64,000 bases of DNA from Verrucomicrobiaceae bacterium (GCA_005791535.1 SXWH01000157.1:1-64000); one strand, 5' to 3'. Counted from the stretch's first letter, positions 27,473 to 37,839 are shown. Notes: a model not told the origin generated them from the sequence alone. Program-made: numbers and translations.

Positions 27473-27919
27473 CTACAGTTCAGCACGTAAACGGGCCATC
27501 AACGCAGGCTGGCCAACGAGCTGGATTGTGAGCGCCTCGATCGCCTTCATGGTCGGCGGGCTGATGTGGTGTTCCATGCCCTCGACGTCGTGGTAGATTA
27601 CATCCTCGTCGAGACCGAAAAGCCGGAGGAAGTCCGTCAATATCTGGTGACGCCTCGTGATGTTTTTCGCAAGAGCTTCGCCGGACGCCGTGAGCGCGAG
27701 CCCCCTGTATTTCTCATATTTCAGCAGTCCCTCCGCGTCGAGCCGCTGAATCATATTCGTCACGCTGGCCTGGGAAATTTTCAGCGACTCGGCGATGTCC
27801 ACCACGCGGGCGTAGCCCTTCGTGTTGATCAGTTCGAGAATGCGTTCGAGATAGTCCTCGACGGCCGCGGAGTTTCGCTTGGGCGAAGCCGCAGGCGATT
27901 TGCGTTTTTTCGCCGGCAT
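27473..27919 (-). CDS. MntR/DtxR-family metal-dependent transcriptional regulator
   Basis: 148 residues. A Lys-rich start is followed by a winged helix (residues ~18-80, VEDYLERILELI, VVDIAESLKISQASVTNMIQRL) and a metal-binding and dimerisation domain. Candidate metal ligands are His91, Glu113, Glu116 and His117 (DVEGMEHHIS). There is no SH3-like third domain, as in MntR. It probably represses manganese uptake when loaded with Mn(II); the target genes are not obvious in this window. Confidence 0.88.
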   Translation of the reverse strand: MPAKKRKSPAASPKRNSAAVEDYLERILELINTKGYARVVDIAESLKISQASVTNMIQRLDAEGLLKYEKYRGLALTASGEALAKNITRRHQILTDFLRLFGLDEDVIYHDVEGMEHHISPPTMKAIEALTIQLVGQPALMARLRAEL

Positions 27920-28285
27920 GGCGCGAGGCTATCTTCGCAGGCGGGCGCAGCGCAAGCACGGTGCGAAGATGGAACTTCTGTTACCATTGCGCGCTAACAG
28001 CCGCTTCACTTTTTTCCCGCTCCCGCGTGTGGGATAAATCCACCACGCCCGAAAGGGCAAATACCTTGGAAATGCTGCCGGCTTTGGGGTGGGGACCCCG
28101 GAGTTGGAAACGCGTCCGAGTTGCGGACCGGCGGATAAAGCCGTCGGCGCGAAGGAGGGCGGGAGCCTTTGTGGTGCTCTGCTGGGGTGCAGGCCAATCG
28201 GCCTGTTGCAGACATCCGGGGTGAGGCTCCCGCCCTCGACCTTCGCTGGCAAAAAAGCCCGGTTGTTTCCAAAGGGCAGAGCGAG
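27920..28285. other. intergenic region with inverted-repeat element
   Basis: About 365 bases between the mntR-like gene and the LuxR-type remnant. No gene was recognised in any frame. The promoter of the mntR-like gene should lie near 27920-28000. The most notable content is the nested inverted repeat at 28149-28246. The stretch 28020-28130 has several short GGGGACCCC-like symmetrical segments and also looks like extragenic repeat sequence. Confidence 0.5.
28149..28246. repeat. nested inverted-repeat element, about 98 bp
   Basis: The outer arms pair over 20 bases: GCGAAG plus GAGGGCGGGAGCCT (28149-28168) against AGGCTCCCGCCCTC (28224-28237), a three-base insertion, and CTTCGC (28241-28246). 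The centre contains a smaller palindrome, CAGGCC-AATC-GGCCTG (28190-28205). The structure could fold into a long cruciform. It resembles non-autonomous extragenic palindromes; no transposase is nearby. Confidence 0.7.
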
Positions 28286-28952
28286 TCAATCGACCAAACC
28301 GCGCTCTATCGCATAGCGAATGAGACCGGCGAGATTCTTGATCCGGAGTTTCCGCATCAGCTTGCCTCGGTGAACTTCCACCGTTCTTGGGCTGATGCAA
28401 AGATGTTTACCGATTTGCTTGTTCGAGAGCCCCCTCGCAAGCAACCGCGCCACTTCGAGCTCGCGCGAACTCGGTTCGTTCTTGAGTTCGGGAGGCGGCG
28501 TCTTTGTGCGACTGCCGCCGTGGCGCAGTTCCGTAATATCCACGCACACTCCAATAAAACCGATATGCGCGCCGCTCGCGTCGAACTCCTCGGTGGCCCG
28601 CCCGAGAATCCATCGCACTGTCCCATCCGGACGGAGGTATCGATACTCGCTGCAAAAAGACGCGTCGGGTCGCGGGTAGCCCGTTCCACTCCGCCATCAG
28701 CCGCTCAAAGTCATCCGGGTGAATGGCCCTCTGCCATCCCGTTCCCAAGGCCTGTTCAAAAGACAGGCCGGAAAGCTCGCACCATTTACCGTTCACCCAT
28801 GTGCAAAGTCCGTTCACATCGGTGCGATAGGCACCGGCTACTGAAGACTCTCCTATCGTAGCCAGTAACTCGGCATCCGCAGGGTTGGCGACGTTCGGCC
28901 GCCGATTTTCAACCTCCCCACCGTGATTCGTTCTGTCGCTTTTTGACCGCAT
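28286..28952 (-). pseudogene. PAS-LuxR-type transcriptional regulator broken by a frameshift
   Basis: The frame starting at 28952 (MRSKSDRTN) encodes a PAS domain up to HPDDFERLMAEWNGLPATR. The continuation expected for a PAS fold (DASFCSEYRYLRPDG, TVRWILGRATEEFD, GVCVDITEL) is in another frame, which then runs into a LuxR-type helix-turn-helix (SSRELEVARLLARGLSNKQI, SPRTVEVHRGKL) and stops at 28286. One missing base around 28664-28674 (ATR-CG[N]GACGCG) would join the two. The gene is either inactivated or carries a sequencing error. The intact product would be a ~220-residue sensor-regulator. A GTG at 28985 is another possible start. Confidence 0.8.
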
Positions 28953-29207
28953 TTGGAAACGCGGGATGAATAGATTTCGCGTCACCCGCTGTCTAGGGCA
29001 ATTCTTGAGACGCGCTCTGAATGCGAAAGGACCTCGGGAAAAGCATCCAATCGAAGCCCACGAATCGGCGGACCGATCGATAAGCGGGGTGTCGTTTCAT
29101 TGCGAAACTGTTAGGAAATTACCTTAGCGCCGGTATATCTCGCGGAGTAACGGTGTCCTGTCACGATCCCTGCTCCGAAACCAAAAATACTGATACCCCG
29201 AACTTCC

Positions 29208-32200
29208 ATGATTCTTTCGCGCCTCTCGCTACTCGCAATTCCTGTCACCACAATCGCCTTTTTTGCCTCTGCAAAAGCTGAGGTCCAGATCTCGGAGATT
29301 ATGTATCATCCGGCATCCGAAAACTCTGCCGAGGAATACATCGAGCTCTACAACCCCGACGCGGTGACCGTGAACATTTCCGGCTGGAAATTCACTTCTG
29401 GAATCAGCTTCACGATCCCCGCTGCGACCAACATCCCGCCCGGCGGTCGCCTCGTCGTCGCGGCAAACGCGGCTGCTTTTTCCGCCAAGTATCCTGCAGT
29501 TACCAACTTCGTGGCCGGGTGGACCGGACAACTTTCCAACAGCGGTAATACCATCACGCTGAAGGACGATCTGCTGGTTACACGCGATTCGGTTTCGTAT
29601 GCAGACGACGGCGACTGGGCTACCCGGCGGAAAGACGCGGTGGCGGATCTAGGATATCGCGGATGGGCCTGGTTCAGCGCAGCCGACGGCGGAGGAAAAT
29701 CACTGGAACTCATCAACCCGGCGCTGGACAATGCGAAAGCCCAAAACTGGGGAGATTCGACCACAGCCGATGGCACGCCGGGCTCGGTAAATTCTATTGC
29801 AGCGGCGAATGTGGCGCCATTTATCACCGATGTTGAGCACTTCCCGCTGCTTCCGCGCAGCACGGACCCGGTTACAATCAATGCACGGCTGCTCGACGAA
29901 TCCACTTCCGGACTCACCGCCACGCTTTTCTACAAGCTGGATGCGGCAGCGACATTCACGTCGACCCCGATGTTTGACGACGGAGCCCACAACGATGGAC
30001 TGGCGGGAGATGGACGCTACGGCGCGCAGATTCCAGCACAGGCCAACGGAGCCATCGTCGAGTTTTACGTCGAGGCAGCAGACGCAGCCGCAAACACAAG
30101 AACATGGCCGAAAGCCGCGCAGGATTACGATACCGGCACCTCTACCTACTTCACCGCACAGGTCGCAAACTGCCTCTATCAGGTCGACAACACCGTTTAC
30201 GCCGGAGCCATGCCGATTTACCGGCTCATCACAAAGGCCGCCGACCGCACAACTCTCGCCGACATCAACAACAACAGCGGCGGCACGGGCGGGAGCCACG
30301 CGAAGTTCAACATGACGTGGATCACAGTGGACGGCACCGGAAGTGAACTGCGCTACACATCTTCCGTCCGTAATCGCGGGCACGGAAGCGGTGGCCACGA
30401 TCCGCAGAGCTTCCATGTTTCATTCACGAATGACCACGACTGGAAAGGCCGGACGGGGCTGAACCTGAACACCTACTACACCTACCTCCAACTCTTCGGC
30501 AGCGCGCTCATGCGGAAGGCCGAACTGGCGTGCTTCGAGTCGCGACAGGTGCAGGTGCGCATCAACGCAACCGACCTTACCCAAGCCGGCGGTCTGAGTG
30601 CGGACGGCGGGCGCAGCTACTACTTTTACGTCGCAAACGAAAACCCCGACACCAACTACGCCGACCATCACTTCCCCACCGATAGCAGCGGAAACATCTA
30701 CAGCGTGCGCCGCGAAGATTCGCCGGGAACGCTTGAAGGCAACCTTGATTACCTCGGCGCAGATCCAAACTCGTATCGCACCGTCTATTTCAAAGATACA
30801 AACGTCTCCGAGGACAACTGGAGCGACCTTCTCGGGCTCACACTTGCGCTCTCGAAGGGAGTTTCCACCACGCTGACCAATGTCAGTTACACGCCGGACA
30901 CGGCGACTTACGCTGCGGATATCCAATCAAAAATCGATGTCGCGCAGTGGATGAAGTGGTTCGCCGCGGAGAATCTTGTCGGCAACAACGAAACGAACCT
31001 CCTTGGCGGATACGGCGACGACTACTACCTTTACTTCGGAAAGACCGATATTCGCGCGAAACTCCTGCCTCACGATCTGGACACGATTCTCGGACACGGC
31101 GACCAGAACGCAAGCGACAGCCCGGCGACATTCAGCGCCACCGACAGCATATTTCAGATGAACGTGTATCACGGCAGCGGCACCACGCCTACGCCGCTGA
31201 ACGCGTTCATTCGCCATCCCTCGTTCGCGCCGCTCTTCTATCAAGCGCACCTCGATCTCATGAATGGGCCGCTTTCGCAGGCGAACTTCGACGCGCTTGC
31301 GGATCAGGTTCTCACCGGCGTCGTCGCTGCGCCGACGATCGCAAATCGCAAGACGTGGTATGCGGCGAGGCTCGCCTATGTGTCGTCGCAGATTCCTGTT
31401 TCGATCTCCGGCATTGTCGCCGCCACGACTGGCGGAACGACGCTTACCGTGCAAAGCGGCTATTCGCGTTCGACTTCGGCAAACTGCAGACTTTCCGGCC
31501 GCTCTCACGCAGGCCGGACCCGGTCGGTGAAAGTGAACGGCACCCTCGCATCGTGGGACGCATTCAATGCGACGTGGACCGTTAACCCGCTCGCACTGAC
31601 ACCGGGAATCAACCGCATCAAAATCGAGGCGTTCGACTCCGCAGGTGCGGAATTCGACGAAGTTTACACAGACGTGTGGTACGACGACGCGAGCGTTGCC
31701 AGCGTCTCGGGCACGCTGGCAGCGGGCACCACCACTTGGACCGCAGCAGGCGGGCCTTACCAGATCACGGCAAATTTGACGGTTCCCGCAACAGGCACGC
31801 TCATCATCCAACCGGGCACGACTGTGTACGTGAACAGCGGCATCACCGTGAGCGTCGCCGGTGGCGGCAAAATCCTCGCAGAAGGAACGGAGGCAAATCC
31901 GATCCGGTTCACCCGCGCTCCCGGAGGAACGGGAAATGGCGGCACCATCACGCTCAACGGCGCTGCAGGTGCATCGGAATCGCATTTCTACTACACCTAC
32001 TTTGAGTTCGGAGGCGACCCGGCCATCACTTGTGCTGCAAACTCAAACATCGTCGTGGACCACTGTGAATTCGGTCGCACGGACGTCGCTTACATGCACC
32101 TCGATGGCGGCTCTTTTCTCATCAGCCACACCATTTTCCCAACGGCCACCGCCGGCACATATTTCGAGGGCATCCACGGCGCAAATGCCGCGCCACCGGC

Positions 32201-35200
32201 GGGCGGAAGGGCCATCATGCGCGACTGCTTTCTCGGGAAGATGCACAGCATTTCGTCCGACTACAACGACGTGTTCGATTTCACCGGAGGCAACCGCCCC
32301 GGTCCGATTCTCCAGTTTTTCAACAACGTCTGCATCGGTTCCGACGACGACATTCTCGACATCGACGGCACCGACATGTGGGTCGAGGGCAACATCTTCA
32401 TGAACGTCCACCGCAGCGGTTCGCCGGATTCGGCCAGCGCGATCTCCGGCGGAAACGACGGCGGCGGCGGCACGGGAAGCAGGCGCGCGGCCACGGCTAT
32501 CGACACCGCAACGGATCAAGTCACCTGCGGCACGCACGGATTCGCCACCGGACAGGAGGTTGTCGCCACCGCGCTCCTCGGAAACACATTCCCCGCCGCC
32601 ACACCGGCGCTCCGGAACGGCTCGTATTTCGTGCGCGTCGTGTCCACCACGGTGGTGAAACTTTACACGTCTGCGGCGGATGCGACCGCGGACACGAATG
32701 CGATTAACTTCACTGGTGGAATCGGAACCGGCGTCAGCCTCTCGTTGTGCAAACTCGATGCAATCTCGCACATCACGATTGTCGGAAATCTCTTCTACAA
32801 CCTCGATCAGGTCGCCACCGCGAAGGAGGGCAATTTTTATACGCTGCTCAACAACACCGTGGTGAACCAAACCAATGCCGGCAGCCAGGACGCGGTGACG
32901 GGCGTCGTGAACTTCGGCGACGACACCTACCACGAATCGAGCGGCATGTATCTCGAGGGGAACATCATCCACAGCGCTGCAGCGTTGACTCGAAATTACC
33001 CCGGCGCCGGCCTCGCGCAGAACGTTACATTCAATAACAATCTGCTGCCGTCGGGCATGACCTGGACCGGCGCCGGCAGCGGCAATACAAACGCCGATGC
33101 TCTGCTCAACGACGTCCGAAACAATGTGACGGGCTCATTCACAATCCCGACGCCGGGACCGCGCAACTACGAGCGCCTCGGGGCGCAAATCCGCCAGCAG
33201 TTTGGATTGAAGAACGCCTCGCCGGGAAAAGGGACGGGCCCGAATGGCACGGATAAAGGCGGCGTCCGCACGCTCGGCGTCAGCCTCTCCGGCGCACCAA
33301 CGGGCACCACGAACTCCAGTTCGGCCACAGTCAACGTCGGCACGCGGGTGAGCGAGAACGGCATAGCGAGCGGCACCGGCGCATGGGCGAATGGCGCCGG
33401 CTGGACCCACTACAAGTGGCGTCTCGACGGCGGAGCGTGGAGCGCCGAGACGGCAAACACCGCACCCATTTCGCTCACCGGACTGGCAAACGGCACACAC
33501 ACACTTGAAGTCGTCGGAAAAAACGATGCCGGCCTGTATCAGGATGACGCGGCTCTCGGAACGAGCAGTCGAATCGCAAGCGCGACGTGGACCGTCGATT
33601 CCGCCTATGTCCCGCCCGCCGCCGCTCCGATCGTACGCATCAACGAGGTTCTCGCATCGAATACCGAAACGATCGGCTTCAGCGGCGTCTTCCCGGACAT
33701 CATCGAACTGACGAACGTCGGCAACGCAACGGCTGATCTCTCGGGATGGGGAATCACTGACAACACAGCTCTGCCTTACAAATACACCATCCCTACCGGC
33801 ACGACGCTCGCGCCGGGCGCATACCTGATAATCTATGCCAGCAACAGCGGCAGCGTCACCGGCCTGAAAACAGGATTCTCGCTGAAGCAGAGCGGTGATG
33901 ATTTGACGATCACCAAATCCGCTGCACAGGGCGGAACGGTGGCGGACACGGTCGCTTGGGGGCCACAGCTCAGCGACTATTCAATCTCGCGCGCACTAGA
34001 CGGCTCGTGGGCTCTCGGGATCCCTAGCTTCGGCGCGGCAAACCGCATCGCGCCGACAGCGGATGTTTCGACCGTCCGCATCAACGAATGGCTCGCCGAT
34101 GCCGTGACACTTTTCGCGAACGATTTCGTGGAGCTCTACAATCCCAATACCCTCCCCGTCGATATCGGTGGCTGCTACCTGACGGATAACCCGGCCGAGT
34201 TCCCAAATCGCAGCCTCATCCAGCCGCTCACATTCATCGGAAACAGCGGCTACATTTCATTCAAAGCTGATGGCGACACGACACAAGGCCCTGATCACGC
34301 AAACTTCAGACTCTCGCCGTTGCAAGGCGAGATCGGCTTGATGTCCCCGGCGCAAAGCGCGATCGACGTCGTCATCTATGGACCGCAGACCACCGATATT
34401 TCGCAAGGCCGCACTCCGAACGGGTCGCTCTCGACGAACTTCTTTACGCAGCCGACGCCCGGCGCACCGAACCCATCCGTCAGCACCAGCACGAACACAG
34501 TCGTGGTCATGCCGCCGCTCCAGACTTGGAAATACTGGGCCAATGCGACCACTGCGCCGGCAAACGACGGCAGCGGAAATGCCTACACCGTTCCCGCCTA
34601 CGATGATGCCGCATGGACCGCTGCGGCGGGTCAGATTCTCCATATCGAACCTGATAATTTAACGTGGGGCTTCGGTTTCGTAAAAACCACGACCCTTCCG
34701 GGCTACGCGGCACCACGTCCGTATCAGACCTACTATTTCCGCACGCACTTCAACTACACCGGCCCAATCGCAGGAACCACCTTTACCGCGCGAATCGCGT
34801 GCGACGATGGCTGCGTTATCACCGTTAATGGAAATGAACTGCCCCGCATTCGCGTCGCCGCCGGCGCCGTCACCTTCGCCACTCAGGCAACAAACGTTAC
34901 GGACGGCACCGTCGACACAATTACCATACCGACCGCTTACATCGTGAATGGCGACAACGTCATTGCGGTTTCCGTACACCAAAGCAACACGCAGTCCGCA
35001 ACCGCAGGAAGCTCGGACGTTGTCTGGGGCATGCAACTGGAAGCAAGCTACACAACCAGCGGCGCGACGCTCGTAGTCAACGAAGTCTTCCCAATCAACG
35101 GAACCTACACCAATCCGGACACCAGCCTCCACGGATGGATCGAGCTGTACAACTCGAGCGGCGGCACCGTGAACCTGCAAGACTACAGCCTCACTGACGC

Positions 35201-36311
35201 AGTTGGTGAACCACGCAAATTCGTATTCCCCGCGGGCGCCAGTATCGCAGGAAACGGTTACTATGTAATCCAGTGCAATGGCCTTGCCGCAGCATCCGCC
35301 ACAAATACCGGCTTCAATCTCAACGGCGCAGGAGACCAGATTTATCTATTCAATCCGCCCGCGAATGGCGGAGGACTGGCGGACAGCGTCGTGTTCGGCC
35401 AGCAACTCGCCGATCACTCCGTGGCACGCATCCCGAATGCCACCGGACCATTCGCGCTCGCCGTGCCAACCCGCGCAGCACTGAATAGCGCAGCGGCCAC
35501 CAGCGCGATTACCAACGTCAAACTCAACGAGTGGCTTTCCTCGCCTCCCGTCGGTCAATCTTCGTGGCTGGAGCTTTTCAACTCCGCGGCTTCACCCGTC
35601 CTCCTGAGCGGCAACTACCTCACAGACTCGTTTGGAAACAAAACGAAGCATCTAATTCCCCCGCTGACCTACCTCGGCGCGAGCGGCAATTTCCGCTGGC
35701 TGCAACTCATTGCTGATAACGACAGCAGTGCCACCATCAACCACGTGAATTTCACCGTCGACGCCGGCGAAGGCCTCTGGCTCTTCAGCAACAGTGGCGC
35801 ACAACTCGATGCGGTGAGCGTGACCGCGCGGCCCGTGGGAGTCAGCGAAGGGCGATTTGCGGATGGAAGCGCCACGATTGTCGCTCTGACGCCGACTCCC
35901 GGCACGGCAAATCAGCAGCCAAACGCCGACAGCGACGGCGACGGAATTCCCGACGCCTACGAACTGGCAAACGGCCTCAATCCAAACAATCCCGCAGATG
36001 CCGCGCTCGACGCCGATGGCGATGGGCAGAGCAACAAAGCGGAATTCCTCGCCGGAACAAACCCTCAACTCCCGGGCAGCAGACTCACCGCCGTCGTCGC
36101 CGCTACGGGCACACCCGGACAATTTGGAATCTCGTTCACCGCCATCGCTGGAAAAACCTACACCGTCCGCTATAAAGACGACCTCAGCGCAGCAACGTGG
36201 ACAAACCTCCAGCAAATCAGCGCCCAACCGTCCGATACACTAATGACCGTAAATGACACGCCGGGAGTCCCGAAACGGTTCTATCAGGTCGTGACTCCGC
36301 AGCAGCCGTAA
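29208..36311 (+). CDS. giant secreted multi-domain protein: lamin-tail x5, CotH, beta-helix
   Basis: 2367 residues with a signal peptide. Order: lamin-tail domain 1 (~27-150, ISEIMYHPAS..EEYIELYNP); an Ig-like module (~200-310); a CotH-like region (~330-760, YYLYFGKTDIRAKLLPHDLD); a parallel beta-helix-like region (~850-1320, many short DHCEFGRTD and FFNNVCIG type turns); lamin-tail 2 (~1474) and 3 (~1620); a galactose-binding-like module (~1767-1945, CDDGCVITVNGNEL); lamin-tail 4 (~1954) and 5 (~2100); Asp-rich calcium-type repeats (~2240-2290, DSDGDGIPDAYE, DADGDGQSNKAEF); and a C-terminal beta domain. Probably a cell-surface or released structural protein. Function unknown. Confidence 0.85.
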   Translation: MILSRLSLLAIPVTTIAFFASAKAEVQISEIMYHPASENSAEEYIELYNPDAVTVNISGWKFTSGISFTIPAATNIPPGGRLVVAANAAAFSAKYPAVTNFVAGWTGQLSNSGNTITLKDDLLVTRDSVSYADDGDWATRRKDAVADLGYRGWAWFSAADGGGKSLELINPALDNAKAQNWGDSTTADGTPGSVNSIAAANVAPFITDVEHFPLLPRSTDPVTINARLLDESTSGLTATLFYKLDAAATFTSTPMFDDGAHNDGLAGDGRYGAQIPAQANGAIVEFYVEAADAAANTRTWPKAAQDYDTGTSTYFTAQVANCLYQVDNTVYAGAMPIYRLITKAADRTTLADINNNSGGTGGSHAKFNMTWITVDGTGSELRYTSSVRNRGHGSGGHDPQSFHVSFTNDHDWKGRTGLNLNTYYTYLQLFGSALMRKAELACFESRQVQVRINATDLTQAGGLSADGGRSYYFYVANENPDTNYADHHFPTDSSGNIYSVRREDSPGTLEGNLDYLGADPNSYRTVYFKDTNVSEDNWSDLLGLTLALSKGVSTTLTNVSYTPDTATYAADIQSKIDVAQWMKWFAAENLVGNNETNLLGGYGDDYYLYFGKTDIRAKLLPHDLDTILGHGDQNASDSPATFSATDSIFQMNVYHGSGTTPTPLNAFIRHPSFAPLFYQAHLDLMNGPLSQANFDALADQVLTGVVAAPTIANRKTWYAARLAYVSSQIPVSISGIVAATTGGTTLTVQSGYSRSTSANCRLSGRSHAGRTRSVKVNGTLASWDAFNATWTVNPLALTPGINRIKIEAFDSAGAEFDEVYTDVWYDDASVASVSGTLAAGTTTWTAAGGPYQITANLTVPATGTLIIQPGTTVYVNSGITVSVAGGGKILAEGTEANPIRFTRAPGGTGNGGTITLNGAAGASESHFYYTYFEFGGDPAITCAANSNIVVDHCEFGRTDVAYMHLDGGSFLISHTIFPTATAGTYFEGIHGANAAPPAGGRAIMRDCFLGKMHSISSDYNDVFDFTGGNRPGPILQFFNNVCIGSDDDILDIDGTDMWVEGNIFMNVHRSGSPDSASAISGGNDGGGGTGSRRAATAIDTATDQVTCGTHGFATGQEVVATALLGNTFPAATPALRNGSYFVRVVSTTVVKLYTSAADATADTNAINFTGGIGTGVSLSLCKLDAISHITIVGNLFYNLDQVATAKEGNFYTLLNNTVVNQTNAGSQDAVTGVVNFGDDTYHESSGMYLEGNIIHSAAALTRNYPGAGLAQNVTFNNNLLPSGMTWTGAGSGNTNADALLNDVRNNVTGSFTIPTPGPRNYERLGAQIRQQFGLKNASPGKGTGPNGTDKGGVRTLGVSLSGAPTGTTNSSSATVNVGTRVSENGIASGTGAWANGAGWTHYKWRLDGGAWSAETANTAPISLTGLANGTHTLEVVGKNDAGLYQDDAALGTSSRIASATWTVDSAYVPPAAAPIVRINEVLASNTETIGFSGVFPDIIELTNVGNATADLSGWGITDNTALPYKYTIPTGTTLAPGAYLIIYASNSGSVTGLKTGFSLKQSGDDLTITKSAAQGGTVADTVAWGPQLSDYSISRALDGSWALGIPSFGAANRIAPTADVSTVRINEWLADAVTLFANDFVELYNPNTLPVDIGGCYLTDNPAEFPNRSLIQPLTFIGNSGYISFKADGDTTQGPDHANFRLSPLQGEIGLMSPAQSAIDVVIYGPQTTDISQGRTPNGSLSTNFFTQPTPGAPNPSVSTSTNTVVVMPPLQTWKYWANATTAPANDGSGNAYTVPAYDDAAWTAAAGQILHIEPDNLTWGFGFVKTTTLPGYAAPRPYQTYYFRTHFNYTGPIAGTTFTARIACDDGCVITVNGNELPRIRVAAGAVTFATQATNVTDGTVDTITIPTAYIVNGDNVIAVSVHQSNTQSATAGSSDVVWGMQLEASYTTSGATLVVNEVFPINGTYTNPDTSLHGWIELYNSSGGTVNLQDYSLTDAVGEPRKFVFPAGASIAGNGYYVIQCNGLAAASATNTGFNLNGAGDQIYLFNPPANGGGLADSVVFGQQLADHSVARIPNATGPFALAVPTRAALNSAAATSAITNVKLNEWLSSPPVGQSSWLELFNSAASPVLLSGNYLTDSFGNKTKHLIPPLTYLGASGNFRWLQLIADNDSSATINHVNFTVDAGEGLWLFSNSGAQLDAVSVTARPVGVSEGRFADGSATIVALTPTPGTANQQPNADSDGDGIPDAYELANGLNPNNPADAALDADGDGQSNKAEFLAGTNPQLPGSRLTAVVAATGTPGQFGISFTAIAGKTYTVRYKDDLSAATWTNLQQISAQPSDTLMTVNDTPGVPKRFYQVVTPQQP

Positions 36312-36395
36312 ACCGGTTTATCCGCGAGAAAAAGCAGTGGACTGCCGGAGAACTCCGGTTTAAAAAGCGCATACTCTCAAAAGTACCGCCAATTT

Positions 36396-36971
36396 ATGAA
36401 AACACTTATCCTTGCTCTCTCCGCGTCCATCCTGATTCCCGCATTCGCAAGTGCAGGTGACGACGTCGTGCCGCTGGAAACCTCAGGCAAATCTGGAAAC
36501 CTCTACCGGATCGTGCCGCGCGGCACGATGATCCCGAACAATCGTGGCGGGCAGAATACCGTGAATTCCGGCGGATACTCGGGCAGCTACGGCTCACGCC
36601 GCGGAACTGACATCAGTTTCAAGCCGACCCAGCATTACTATACGAAGGACGCGACAATCTCGTATCGCTACTCTGAAGAGCGACGCGCATCGGGAAGCAA
36701 AAGCTACCTAGGACCCAACGCATCCTACTTCAATCCGCATCGCGAAGCTCTCGCACCGAACGTAAGCATCCGCAGCCTCGCGCACGTTGAGCCTTCCCGG
36801 CAGCCTGGCGTGCCGATGCGCTCGACCCGCTGGCGTGAGCAAAATATCAACAATTTCTACGGCGATACCTACTACCGTCGCGCCGACTCCACAAAGTACT
36901 ATCACGGTGGCGACGTGGAACCGGCCGGCCGCACCGGAACGACGACACGCGTGGAACAGGTGGACCGCTAA
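36396..36971 (+). CDS. secreted Tyr/Arg/Ser-rich protein of unknown function
   Basis: 191 residues. A clear signal peptide (MKTLILALSASILIPAFASAG). The mature part is low in hydrophobic residues and rich in Tyr, Ser, Gly, Arg and Asn (for example GGYSGSYGSRRG, DTYYRRADSTKYYHGG), suggesting a disordered or envelope-associated protein. No family recognised. It lies between the giant lamin-tail gene and rplU, on the same strand. Confidence 0.75.
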   Translation: MKTLILALSASILIPAFASAGDDVVPLETSGKSGNLYRIVPRGTMIPNNRGGQNTVNSGGYSGSYGSRRGTDISFKPTQHYYTKDATISYRYSEERRASGSKSYLGPNASYFNPHREALAPNVSIRSLAHVEPSRQPGVPMRSTRWREQNINNFYGDTYYRRADSTKYYHGGDVEPAGRTGTTTRVEQVDR

Positions 36972-37068
36972 TCACTCGGCGCGAAAAAAATGTTTCGCTC
37001 GGGCAAAATCGCCCTTGCCAGCCACCCAATCGGTGTGGCAGTCTTCGCGCCCCTTTTTCAATAATCTT

Positions 37069-37377
37069 ATGTCATACGCAATTTTCAAAACAGGCGGTAA
37101 GCAATACCGTGCAGCTACTGGTGAAATCCTCACGGTCGAAAAACTCCCCGGTGAAAAGGGTTCCGCAGTGGAATTTACCGATGTGCTAGCGGTCGGCGAA
37201 GGTGCTGATATCAAGGCCGGAAAACTCGCAGGTGCTCGCGTCACTGGCGAAATCGTCGACCAGTTCAAGGGCGACAAAGTCATCGCATACAAATATCGCC
37301 GCCGGAAAGGATACCACCGGACCGTTGGACACCGTCAAAAACTCACCCGAGTGAAGATTACAGAAATCGCACTCTAA
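37069..37377 (+). CDS. rplU: 50S ribosomal protein bL21
   Basis: 102 residues, MSYAIFKTGGKQYRA at the start, KYRRRKGYHRTVGHRQ near the end: the standard bL21 signature. Part of the large ribosomal subunit. The ATG at 37069 fits the family start exactly; an upstream in-frame extension overlaps the previous gene and is not real. Followed 33 bases later by rpmA, the usual gene order. Confidence 0.98.
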   Translation: MSYAIFKTGGKQYRAATGEILTVEKLPGEKGSAVEFTDVLAVGEGADIKAGKLAGARVTGEIVDQFKGDKVIAYKYRRRKGYHRTVGHRQKLTRVKITEIAL

Positions 37378-37410
37378 ACGACAATTACACACTAGAAGAA
37401 TACAGGCTTT

Positions 37411-37671
37411 ATGGCTCATAAGAAAGGACAAGGCAGCGTTAAGAACGGTCGCGACAGCGTATCAAAGCGCCTCGGCGTCAAGGTTTTCGGAAGTCAGACC
37501 ATTTCCGCCGGCGGAATCATCATCCGTCAGCGTGGAACGAAATATCATCCCGGCCGCAACGTCGGTCTCGGACGCGATTATACGATTTTTGCATTGGTTG
37601 ACGGCACGGTTCGTTTCGACCGTGACGGCCGCCGCGTGAATGTGGACCCGGTCACAGCTTCGGCTAACTGA
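37411..37671 (+). CDS. rpmA: 50S ribosomal protein bL27
   Basis: 86 residues, [16 protein letters not shown] with the conserved basic N-terminus that reaches the peptidyl-transferase centre, then [10 protein letters not shown] and [14 protein letters not shown]. No N-terminal extension needing protease removal is present. In an operon with rplU and followed by a strong terminator. Confidence 0.98.
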   Translation: MAHKKGQGSVKNGRDSVSKRLGVKVFGSQTISAGGIIIRQRGTKYHPGRNVGLGRDYTIFALVDGTVRFDRDGRRVNVDPVTASAN

Positions 37672-37693
37672 CCACACGCCCAAGGTTGAACCA

Positions 37694-37730
37694 CAAAAGC
37701 CCCGCTCCGAAACACGGAGCGGGGCTTTTG
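37694..37730 (+). terminator. Rho-independent terminator after rplU-rpmA
   Basis: Perfect 16-base stem CAAAAGCCCCGCTCCG / CGGAGCGGGGCTTTTG with an AAACA loop. The A-run before and T-run within the stem end make it potentially bidirectional. It lies 22 bases after the rpmA stop. Confidence 0.9.
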
Positions 37731-37839
37731 TCTTTACGCATCTCGCACTACGAATCCTGATAACACAAAGCGCCCCTCACTGCTCTCCGAACTCCGGTCA
37801 CTTCCGCGCGCGTACTGGATTCTCGTCGGCGGATGGTTC

